DNA of 64,000 bases from PLGF01 sp052139695 (GTDB taxonomy: Bacteria > Verrucomicrobiota > Verrucomicrobiia > Limisphaerales > Palsa-1400): contig JBKQWF010000310.1 in the NCBI GenBank assembly GCA_052139695.1, positions 1 to 64,000 on the forward strand, read 5' to 3'. Made by a program: the position numbers and the translations under genes. The notes under the pieces were generated by a model. It made no database searches and was not told the DNA's origin. It worked only from the letters and a program-made list of their open reading frames with translations. Shown here piece after piece: positions 32,933-40,900 of this stretch (positions are counted from its first letter, which is position 1; each line of letters starts with the position of its first letter).

Positions 32933-34497
32933 GAGGTTCTTGCCGCGTCGTTGGTGTAATCCAGGTGCATCATGAGGTCGGTCCGACCGCGCAGCTCGCT
33001 CACGCTGCGCAGGCCGAGGCGTTGCAGAATCGAGACCAGCACGTTGCGCCAGGCGTTGTAAAGGTTGATTAGTCGCTGGGTGCCCCAATCGATCTGCATC
33101 TTCTCGGAAAGCTCGGGGTCGGTCGTGGCGATACCGCGCGGACACCCGCGTCCGCTCTCGCATCGGCTGCATCGCACGCAACCCAGCGCCACCAATTCCG
33201 CCGTGCCGATGACCGCCCCATCCGCGCCCAGGGCGATCGCCTTGGCCACATCGAAAGCCGAGCGCATGCCCCCGCTGGCAATCAGGACCACCTTGTCCCG
33301 GACTCCTTCATCTGTGAGAAAACGGTGGACCTTGCCAATGGCGTATTCGATGGGCATGGCGATGTTCTTCTTGGCGATGTCCGGTGCCGCGCCGGTCCCG
33401 CCGTAGCCGCCGTCAATGTGGACGATATGAGAGCCCGCGGAATAACTGCCCACCGCGACCATATCCACGTCCGTCGGGGTGGAGACCTTCGTCGAGATCA
33501 AGGCGCGCCGGTTCACGTGCTTGACCCAGTCGATGTGCTTCATGTGGTCTTCGATGGAATAGACGCTGTGAAAGGGGAACGGGGAGAACAGCGAGAAACC
33601 CACTACCGCCTCGCGCATCCGGGCCACACTGAGCGTCACCTTGTCGCCCAACAGGTGCCCCCCCAATCCTGGCTTGGCGCCTTGGGCGTACTTGAACTCC
33701 ACAATCGGCACACGCTGGATGGTCTCTTCGCGAACGCCGAACAGGCCCGTCGCCACCTGCGTAATGACATGATCGTCATAGGGCCGCATCCGCTCCATGT
33801 AGCCGCCTTCGCCCGTGCAGGTGAAGGTATTGAACGCTACCGCCGCCCGCGCTTTGGACAATTGGGTGACATTGCTCACGGACCCGAAGGACATGCCGCC
33901 GCCATACCATGGCACATCAATCGTGAGCTTGGGCCGGCCATCGTCTCGCTTGTTGAGCAGAAGACTGGTGTCAATTTGCTCCGGGCGCAGGGCCACAGGC
34001 GGTCGAGCGGGAAATCGGAAGCGGAGCCGGTCGAAACCTCCGCCGGAAAGGCCGCACTCATAATCGTAGTCGTAGTCTGCCGGCGGCACTTCGCCGGTTT
34101 CAGCCATCTTCCAGGTCGCCAGGATCAGATCGCTCGACCATCGACGATCACCCAAGGCCTGGCACATCGGGTTTTCCGCCACCTGCAGCGCTCCTTGGGG
34201 GCAAAGCGATACGCAACAGTGCCCGGTCTTCTCACAGGACGGTCCGATGCATAAGTGATGGAGCGGTTCGCCGAAATATTTGTAGCCGGGGTGGCGCACG
34301 TGGACCTGGTAGGAACAAACCTCCGCGCACTTCCCGCAACGCCGGCAATCCGGGCTGCGGTGGACAATGTATTTGGCTATCTCGTTGCGGAAGCGCGATG
34401 GCGCCGGGCGAGTCACCCGTTCGACCTGTTCCTGCGGTACGCGGGTCTTGAGCGTGTTCGCGGGCAGTAAGTCTTTAATGCTTCTTTCTGGTGCCAT
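32929..34497 (-). CDS. Glutamate synthase FMN-domain protein with ferredoxin N-terminus (GltB2-like)
   Basis: ~522 aa from ATG 34497 (MAPERSIKD); an upstream in-frame start at 34560 lies deeper inside the preceding gene. The N-terminus has Fe-S motifs CRRCGKCAEVC and CEKTGHCCVSLCP. The FMN/glutamate-synthase barrel follows: GGGMSFGS, GAKPGLGGHLLGDKV, HIDGGYGGTGAAP, and the cluster motif CVRCSRCESGRGCPRG. These are the intact hallmarks of archaeal-type split GltB2, which makes glutamate from 2-oxoglutarate and channelled ammonia. It overlaps the flanking genes on both sides (4 bp and ~23 bp). Confidence 0.9.
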   Translation of the reverse strand: MAPERSIKDLLPANTLKTRVPQEQVERVTRPAPSRFRNEIAKYIVHRSPDCRRCGKCAEVCSYQVHVRHPGYKYFGEPLHHLCIGPSCEKTGHCCVSLCPQGALQVAENPMCQALGDRRWSSDLILATWKMAETGEVPPADYDYDYECGLSGGGFDRLRFRFPARPPVALRPEQIDTSLLLNKRDDGRPKLTIDVPWYGGGMSFGSVSNVTQLSKARAAVAFNTFTCTGEGGYMERMRPYDDHVITQVATGLFGVREETIQRVPIVEFKYAQGAKPGLGGHLLGDKVTLSVARMREAVVGFSLFSPFPFHSVYSIEDHMKHIDWVKHVNRRALISTKVSTPTDVDMVAVGSYSAGSHIVHIDGGYGGTGAAPDIAKKNIAMPIEYAIGKVHRFLTDEGVRDKVVLIASGGMRSAFDVAKAIALGADGAVIGTAELVALGCVRCSRCESGRGCPRGIATTDPELSEKMQIDWGTQRLINLYNAWRNVLVSILQRLGLRSVSELRGRTDLMMHLDYTNDAARTS

Positions 34498-35872
34498 AAA
34501 GCTTGCCGAACGTCTCCTCCTCCAGTTGCTCAAAGAACATGGCGCGGCCAACATCGCCACGCAGCCGGCGCGCCTCGCGCATCCCCATCGCCCCCATCAT
34601 CTCGATCAACTGGTCGTGCCAGGCGGCGATTAGATTCGTCATGCGGCCGACCGCGAAATCGCGATCGAGGGACTCGAGCTTGCCCGGACACGGCTGGCCC
34701 GGTTTGCAGCTCTCGCATAGATGACATTCCAGCGCGATGAGCAACGGCAGATTGATGGTCACCAGGTCCGCGCCACATATAATGGCTTTGGCCATGTGTT
34801 CCGGCAGCCCAATGCCGCCCCCGGCGATGAGGGTAACCTCGTCCCGAATCCCTTTCTCGACCAGAGCCGTGTGGAGCTGGCGGATCATGTCTTTTACAAA
34901 GCGCGGCGATGGCGCACCGATTTCGTTGCCGTTGGCGTCGGCCACGACATGTATCGCCTCCACCTCCGGCAACTCGGCCAGCTCGATGGCGCGTCCGAGG
35001 CCCCTGGCGGTCAACTCGACCCGGATCGCGGCGACGATCTGGGGGTGGATCTTCTTGATCGCCTTGACGCGTTCGATCACCGCGGGGCTGTCCGCGATTT
35101 CCACCAACCGCGTCTTTCGCAGCACCTCGTCCGGTACCGGTGGACTGTCCGGACCCAGATAAAACGCGATATGACGCAGGTGCTGCTCGGTGGCCGGCTG
35201 GTGTCGGGCATCCAGGATCGCGATCAAGTCGGTCGCGGCGGCGGTTTGTTCGATCACGGCATCGAGCTGCGGCAAAGTATGCGCCGGAGAACTCAGATCG
35301 AGGATCAGCGGCATCGGGATTGAGACCAGTGGAGGCAAGTCGGTCGTAACGCGCCTGCCATCCAGAGCCAGGAACGGCGGCTTGCGCCCGATGTCAACGG
35401 CTGTGCTGATGTACTCCCGGCCATGAATCCCGTCGCGCGTCGGACGAACAATTTCAGACATGTCCGTCCACATCGAGTCGAAGCCTGGGCCGGAAAACGC
35501 TCCCCGGTAGCCAGCGCCGGAGACCGGGATCTTCCCGGTTTCGGCTTGGAGCCACGTGGTTTTGATGAGGTCCGGTTTCCAATAGCCGTTGCCGAGGCCT
35601 TCATAGACGGGATTGATGGACAGGCACAGGAGGCCTTTGGTGCAATCCTGCACGCACGAGAAACAGCCCATGCACTCAAAGAACAGCGCCTCAACCGCGC
35701 GCAAGTTGCGAATATACTCCGCCTCCTGCCGGTAGCGGTCATAGACGCAAGCTTTCTTGACGCAGTTATGGCACCGGGCGCAGTCCTCGCGCCAGTCCAC
35801 CACGCCATGTTTGCCGATGCGCGGGCCGCGCGGCGGCACCGCGCGTGTTTGGATGTGGTATTTCTCCGGCAT
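34475..35872 (-). CDS. Second, divergent GltB2-like ferredoxin/TIM-barrel protein
   Basis: 465 aa. The N-terminus has CARCHNCVKKAC and CMGCFSCVQDC, a ferredoxin layout like that of the neighbouring GltB2. The barrel part contains EIVRPTRDGIHGREYIST and GGGIGLPEHMAKAIICGADL with the final cysteine motif CHLCESCKPGQPCP. The GAKPGxGG and GGTGAAP segments found in true GltB2 are missing, so it has probably lost or changed the 2-oxoglutarate/ammonia chemistry. It may be a paralogue serving as an electron-transfer or structural subunit. It lies 12 bp after metF. Confidence 0.85.
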   Translation of the reverse strand: MPEKYHIQTRAVPPRGPRIGKHGVVDWREDCARCHNCVKKACVYDRYRQEAEYIRNLRAVEALFFECMGCFSCVQDCTKGLLCLSINPVYEGLGNGYWKPDLIKTTWLQAETGKIPVSGAGYRGAFSGPGFDSMWTDMSEIVRPTRDGIHGREYISTAVDIGRKPPFLALDGRRVTTDLPPLVSIPMPLILDLSSPAHTLPQLDAVIEQTAAATDLIAILDARHQPATEQHLRHIAFYLGPDSPPVPDEVLRKTRLVEIADSPAVIERVKAIKKIHPQIVAAIRVELTARGLGRAIELAELPEVEAIHVVADANGNEIGAPSPRFVKDMIRQLHTALVEKGIRDEVTLIAGGGIGLPEHMAKAIICGADLVTINLPLLIALECHLCESCKPGQPCPGKLESLDRDFAVGRMTNLIAAWHDQLIEMMGAMGMREARRLRGDVGRAMFFEQLEEETFGKLYGTRKKH

Positions 35873-35884
35873 GAATTCTCCCGG

Positions 35885-36787
35885 TCAGAAGAGCCCGGCG
35901 GAGGCCAGCAACTCCGGTACCTCCGCTTCTTTGCCACCCGAGAGAATGTGAATTCCTCGCACACCGTTCATCGTCTTCAATTTCCTGATAGTCTCTACAC
36001 ACATTGCCCGGCCGATCTTTCCGGCGCCGTTGCCGGCGGCGGGAAGTTCTTTCATCACCTTGTCAGGCACGTAAAAATCGGGATGGGTCTCGCGCAGTTT
36101 CTGGGCCTCCGCCGCGCTTTCCAAGGGGAACACGCTGGCCAAAATCGCGACCTTCTCGGTGAATCCTGCCTGTCGAACGGCCTCGAGCCATTGGCCGAAC
36201 GCATCGAGGTCGAAGACCGCATGGGTTTGAATGAACCGGGCGCCCGCCTCGATTTTGCTGTGAAGCCTGAGCAGGTTGAGTTCGAGCGGCTTCAGGAAAG
36301 GATTGGCCACTGCTCCCACCAGCATCGAGAACGGACCATCTATCTTTGTCCCGTCGGCCAGCAAGCCCTGCTCGCACATCCGGGTGGTTATCGCGACAAA
36401 CTGCGTGGAATCGATGTCAAAAACATTGGCGGCCTCCGGACAGCCGATCAGCGTCTGGTGGTAGCCGGACAAACAAAGCACATTCTTGATCCCGAGGCTG
36501 GCGGCTCCCAGCAAATCCGACTGGAGGGCGATACGGTTCCGGTCACGGGTCACCATTTGGAGGACCGGCTCGAGGCCCGTTTTGAGCGCGGCGGCCGAGG
36601 CGGCCAGGGAGGACATCGCTACCCCATGCTGATTGTCGCCCAGGTTGACCGCCGTGAGCTTGCCGCCCAAAGATTTCAATGCCGCTTCCGTGACGGATGG
36701 AGTCGCCGTGGTCCGCGGCGCGTGTTCGGCGGTGAGAATGAACTCTCCGTTATCGATTTTTCTGGCCAGTTGGCTATCCACTTTCAT
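35885..36787 (-). CDS. metF: Methylenetetrahydrofolate reductase-like protein MetF
   Basis: From the ATG at 36787 (MKVDSQLARKIDNGEF) the protein has 300 aa, a normal MetF size. Features of the MTHFR barrel are TAEHAPRTTATP, NLGDNQHG, VTRDRNRIALQSDLLGAASLG, VLCLSGYHQT and FIQTHAVFD. MetF reduces 5,10-methylene-THF to 5-methyl-THF. Its operon partner metV at the other end of the cluster, together with Hdr and MvhD genes, indicates the short, ferredoxin/Hdr-linked form rather than the NAD(P)H-only E. coli type. It overlaps the upstream gene by 4 bp. Confidence 0.88.
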   Translation of the reverse strand: MKVDSQLARKIDNGEFILTAEHAPRTTATPSVTEAALKSLGGKLTAVNLGDNQHGVAMSSLAASAAALKTGLEPVLQMVTRDRNRIALQSDLLGAASLGIKNVLCLSGYHQTLIGCPEAANVFDIDSTQFVAITTRMCEQGLLADGTKIDGPFSMLVGAVANPFLKPLELNLLRLHSKIEAGARFIQTHAVFDLDAFGQWLEAVRQAGFTEKVAILASVFPLESAAEAQKLRETHPDFYVPDKVMKELPAAGNGAGKIGRAMCVETIRKLKTMNGVRGIHILSGGKEAEVPELLASAGLF

Positions 36788-37635
36788 GCAACCGTCGGTT
36801 CCTGTGTATTCATCCCACCGCTGGGAGCGAGATGGAGCGGCCGTCTTCTGACCTGTTCGATGAACTGCTTGATTTCGTTGCAGGCCTGCTGCGCCCCTCC
36901 GGCCGCGCACTCAATGACCGCCATTCGTCCCGGCCCGAATCCGATTTCCTCGAGCAACGAACCGACTGCCTGGACGCGTTTGTGGGCGCGCAGGCTGCCC
37001 TCGAAGTGACGGCACTCCTTCTTCTTGCAAGCCACAATCACCACGCCGTCCGCGCCCGTTTCCAGGGCTTTGAGCAGGTAGGGCACATCCACCTTTCCAG
37101 AGCAGGGCAGACCGATAGTCTTGACCGTGTCTCCGCCCGGTTCTCCCCAGGAACTGGCCACCCGGCCCGCGTCCAAATTGTTCGAGCAGTAAAAGACGCA
37201 CGTCTTCAGCGGATGCTTGTTCTCCGCGAATCCGTCAGACAGGGCGGGCCGGTCTTTGGAATTTCCCGCTCCTCCCTCGGCAGAGAGGGCCGCGGAGATC
37301 TGGCCGCCTTCAGCCAGCGGATGCCGCAGCCGGTTCATGCAACACTGCAGGGCCGACACATCCTGCCGGCACGCGGCCAATTCCGTGGGACCCATGAGCC
37401 CGTCTTTAGCCATTTCGCAACGCAGGGCCTCGACGAGGGTGATGATTTCGCGAACCGCCGCTGATTCGTCATCGACCTCGGCCCCGGCCTCCTCTAAACC
37501 CCCGCAGGCCAATTCCATTCTCATGATCTCGCCCCACACCGCTTCCAAGGTTGCATGTAAAGCGTAGAGCAAGCGCGGACAGCTCGCTTCGATGGTCCTC
37601 AAGTGCTCATCTACGGTTTGGTCAAGCTTGCGCAT
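36784..37635 (-). CDS. MvhD-domain protein with an unknown helical N-terminal domain
   Basis: 283 aa, first gene of the operon. Residues 1-~140 are helical, rich in Glu and Ala with several Cys (ELACGGLEEAG, LAACRQDVSALQCCMNRL), and match nothing I recognise. The C-terminal ~130 residues are a second MvhD module: CVFYCSNN, IGLPCSGKVD and VACKKKECRHFEGS. The locus therefore has two MvhD modules, which could serve the two HdrA halves or dock different partners. Translation starts at ATG 37635; no strong ribosome-binding site is visible. Confidence 0.82.
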   Translation of the reverse strand: MRKLDQTVDEHLRTIEASCPRLLYALHATLEAVWGEIMRMELACGGLEEAGAEVDDESAAVREIITLVEALRCEMAKDGLMGPTELAACRQDVSALQCCMNRLRHPLAEGGQISAALSAEGGAGNSKDRPALSDGFAENKHPLKTCVFYCSNNLDAGRVASSWGEPGGDTVKTIGLPCSGKVDVPYLLKALETGADGVVIVACKKKECRHFEGSLRAHKRVQAVGSLLEEIGFGPGRMAVIECAAGGAQQACNEIKQFIEQVRRRPLHLAPSGGMNTQEPTVA

Positions 37636-37659
37636 ATTGCGTCTCGTAGTGTTTCCTTG

Positions 37660-37688
37660 CTTTTATCACCTTGCCTAATACGCGTCAA
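37660..37688 (-). promoter_or_regulatory. Possible promoter of the Hdr/Glt/Met operon
   Basis: On the minus strand TTGACG (37688-37683) and TAAAAG (37665-37660) are separated by 17 bp, and the start codon at 37635 lies 24 bp after the second box. The -35 is good; the -10 matches the consensus at four positions. Confidence 0.4.
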
Positions 37689-37692
37689 AGTA

Positions 37693-37708
37693 AAATAAAG
37701 CTTTATTT
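37693..37708. promoter_or_regulatory. 16-bp AT-rich palindrome upstream of the operon
   Basis: AAATAAAG-CTTTATTT is a perfect palindrome that begins 5 bp upstream of the predicted -35 box of the operon. It could be a regulator site. It could also be an accidental AT-rich sequence. Confidence 0.3.
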
Positions 37709-37909
37709 ATAGCGCCTTCCAGCGAGCCGCTTGGGATAAAGGGTTTGCTCCGCATCTCCTCATCTTCATGAACAACAATTTCCCTGTTTTGGCGTGGCCT
37801 AAATAGTGGAAACGGCCCCTGGGGTTGGGAGGTTGGGAGCAGTCCGCTGAAACGGTGACAGCCAGTTCCTGCCCCGGCGAGGCGAGAGCCGGTGCCAACA
37901 GCAACAGGG
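37709..37909. other. Gap between giant ORF and operon, no gene supported
   Basis: A minus-strand frame of 65 aa at 37707-37904 begins like a signal peptide (LLAPALASPGQE) but has no continuation or ribosome-binding site and overlaps nothing conserved. Sequence just after the giant ORF's stop shows no continued repeat in any frame. No intrinsic terminator was found for the giant ORF. Confidence 0.4.
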
Positions 37910-40900
37910 CTATACCTTGGCGCCGTTGACCGTGGTCACCGTCGAGGGGTTGGTGGACTTGACGGCAAGCGCGGACGCGCTGCTTAAATAAATGTTCAGG
38001 TTGGACAGTCCGGAGTAAGTGATGCCGCCGGAGCCCATCCCCAACCCGGCGAGCTTATTGCTCGTGAGAGTGCCGGTCAGGGAAGCCGAACCGCCGCCGT
38101 CGTCCACATTCAAAATGCCGTAGCGATCGCCGTTGACCGTGAGACCGCCCTGAATGCCCGTGAGCGTGCCGTTGGTCGCCGGGGCCAGGCTGCCCACGTT
38201 GATCACATCCGTGCCGCTTTGCATATTGATCGTCGTGGCAGAGGCGGTGCTGAGAATATTGACGGTATCGTTGCCGCCGCCGGTGTTGAGAGTGGTGACC
38301 GTGCCGGAGCTGGTCGAGGCGATCGTAAAGGCGTCCGCCGCGCTGCCCAAAGAGATGTTCAACGCAGTCAAGCCGCTGTAAACGATGCCGAAGGCATCCA
38401 TCCCAAGGCCGCTCACCGTCGTGCCGGCCAATGTCCCAGTCGCTGCTGCCGTGCTGCCGGTATCATCAATATTCATCGTGCAATCGCCGTTGCCGCTCAC
38501 CACGAGGTCACCTTGAATATTGTTGGTTGTTCCGCCCATCTGCGGCGCCTGGCTGCCGATGTTGACCACGTTCACCCCGCCCGGCGTGTTCACGTATGTG
38601 GCTGAACCGGCCGCGGTGCTTTGAATGTTGATCGTCTGATTGCCACCAAGGACGTTGATCGTCGTCACCGTGCCCGAGTTGGTGGATGCCACCGTAAAGT
38701 TAGAATTTCCGCCGGCCAAGAACACGTTCACTCCCGCCAGCCCAGAATAGGTGATGCCCTGTTGCTGCGGTCCAGCGCCTGGTCCGCTCAACGTTTTGCT
38801 GGTCAGTGTGTTAAAGACAGGCCCTGGGGCGCCCTCGTCATAGACATTCATGATGTCTCTGCCGTTGCCGACAACCGTCAACGCTCCCTGCAGACCGTTA
38901 TTTCCCGGGCCCTGCCAGCCCGAAGGAAGTCCGACATTAATGACATCAGACGCGTTCGCCTGCGTGGTCACGGTGGTGGCGCTGTTGATGTTCTCTACGT
39001 TGATGGTGTTCACCCCACTGCCACCGTGGAGAGCCGTCACCGTGTTCGGGCTGGTTGAAGCGATGGCAAAGGTATTGTCGCCGCTGCCCAAGGAAATATT
39101 CAGCGCCGTAACGCCTTGGTAAGTGAGACCCGCCATTCCCAGTCCAGTCAGGCTGTTGTTGGTCAGCGTGCCGGCACTGGTTCCCGTGCTTCCTGTATCG
39201 TCCACATTGACCGTAATGTTGGCGCCGCGGTCGCCATCCACGGACAAGGCCCCTTGGATGTTGTTGACAACCCCGCCAATGGCCGGCGCTAGCGAGCCGA
39301 CGTTCACCACGGCGGCGCCGTTCTCAGCGGAGAAATTCGTGGGGCCGGCTGTGCTCTGAACATTGATCGTATTAATGCCCCCATAGCCTGAAACCGTGGT
39401 CGTGGTGACGGCGGAGGTGGAAGCGATGGTCAGAGTATTGGAGCCGCTGCCCAAAGAGAGCGTCAAGGTCCCCAAACCACTGTAAGCGATGCCGGAGGCG
39501 CCCATGCCAAAGCCGATCAAAGCCGTGCTGGTCAGCGTGCCGGTGTTAGTGGATGTGCTGGCCATGTCGCTCACATTCAGGGTGGTGGCGCTTCCGCCAG
39601 TGACCGTAAGCGGACCCTGGATGTAGTTAAGCACACCGTCATTGTTGTTCTGGGGCTGGCTGCTGACGTTGATGACAGTCTGGCTGTTCTGCGCGTTGAT
39701 ATAAGTGGGCGAGGCGGTGCTCTCGACGTTGATTACGTTGGTCTGGCTGCCAGCCGTCACCGTCGTAACCGTGCCGGGATTGGTCGAAACAATCGTCATT
39801 GAATTACCGGCCTGGTTGCTGAGCCAGATATTTAATGCCGCCATTCCCGAATAGGTGACCTCTTGGGATTGGGGGGCTGGTCCTTGGCTGAGCGTAGTGC
39901 TGGTCAGCGTATTAAAGGCGGGCTGCGGATTGCCGACTCCATAGACGTTCAATGTGTCATTGCCATCGCCGGCCACCTTAACCAGTCCCTGGAGGCCGCC
40001 AGGTCCCGGACCTTGCCAGTTCGATGTGGTTCCGAGGTTAATAACATCTACGCCCGACAACGTAGTGACCGTGGTTGTGGTGCGGCCTTGTGTATTTGGA
40101 ACATTCACGCTCGTGGCCGTCCCCGCGGCGACCGAGGAAACAGTGAACGTGTTCGAGCCGCTGCCCAAGGAGACATTCACCGCCGCCAAACCGCTGTAGG
40201 TGATCCCGGCCGCACCCATGCCTAAACCCGTCAAGGTGCTGCTCGTCAAAGTGCCCGTATTGGCACCCGTGCTGCCGGAGTCATCGACATTCAAGGTGAC
40301 GCTGCCATCGCCCACCACGGTCACCGCGCCTTGGATGTTATTGACAATTCCGCCTTCAGCCGGCGCCAAGGAACCAATGTTAATGACGTAGGAGCCCGCG
40401 CCGGCCGAGGTGGCGATGCTGTCAGAACCGGTAGCGCGCTGCAGATTGATGCTGGTACTGGTATGCGGGGCTGTGGATTGAACGGTAATGCTGTTCGCGC
40501 CACTGCCCAGCCAGAGGTTCAACGCTGCCAAACCACCGTAGTTAAGGCCTGCCATCCCCAGCCCGTTCAGCGAACCGCCGCTCAGTGTGCCCGTATTGGC
40601 CGCCGTGCTGCCGGAGTCATCGACATTCAGTGTTGTGCTGCCATCGCCAATGACCGTCAGGGCGCCTTGGATGCTGGTGAGATTCCCTCCGCTGGCAGGG
40701 GCGGAGGAGGCGACGTCAATGACGTCGCTGGTGGCGCTGTCCTGGACCGCGGTTGCTGTTCCGGCATGGGTGGAAAGGATGACAAAGGAGCTAATGCCGC
40801 CGCCCAGGAACACATTCAGAGCACTTAAGCCGCTGTAGCTAACGCCGTTTCCTTGGAAGTCGGTTCCGCTGAGAGTTGTGCTCGTCAAAGTGTCAACCCC

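Noticed and set aside
32933..33181. Upstream extension of the amidotransferase protein
   Set aside because: The extra 83 residues lie wholly within the upstream gene, are Arg-rich out-of-frame sequence, and the ATG at 32932 forms a typical ATGA overlap.
23220..37635. Methanogenesis or sulfate-reduction genes
   Set aside because: The Hdr-like genes occur with MetF, MetV and glutamate-synthase parts; no mcr, dsr, qmo or hydrogenase large-subunit genes are present.
37707..37904. Small secreted peptide (65 aa)
   Set aside because: It resembles a signal peptide for a few residues only, with no ribosome-binding site or conserved continuation.
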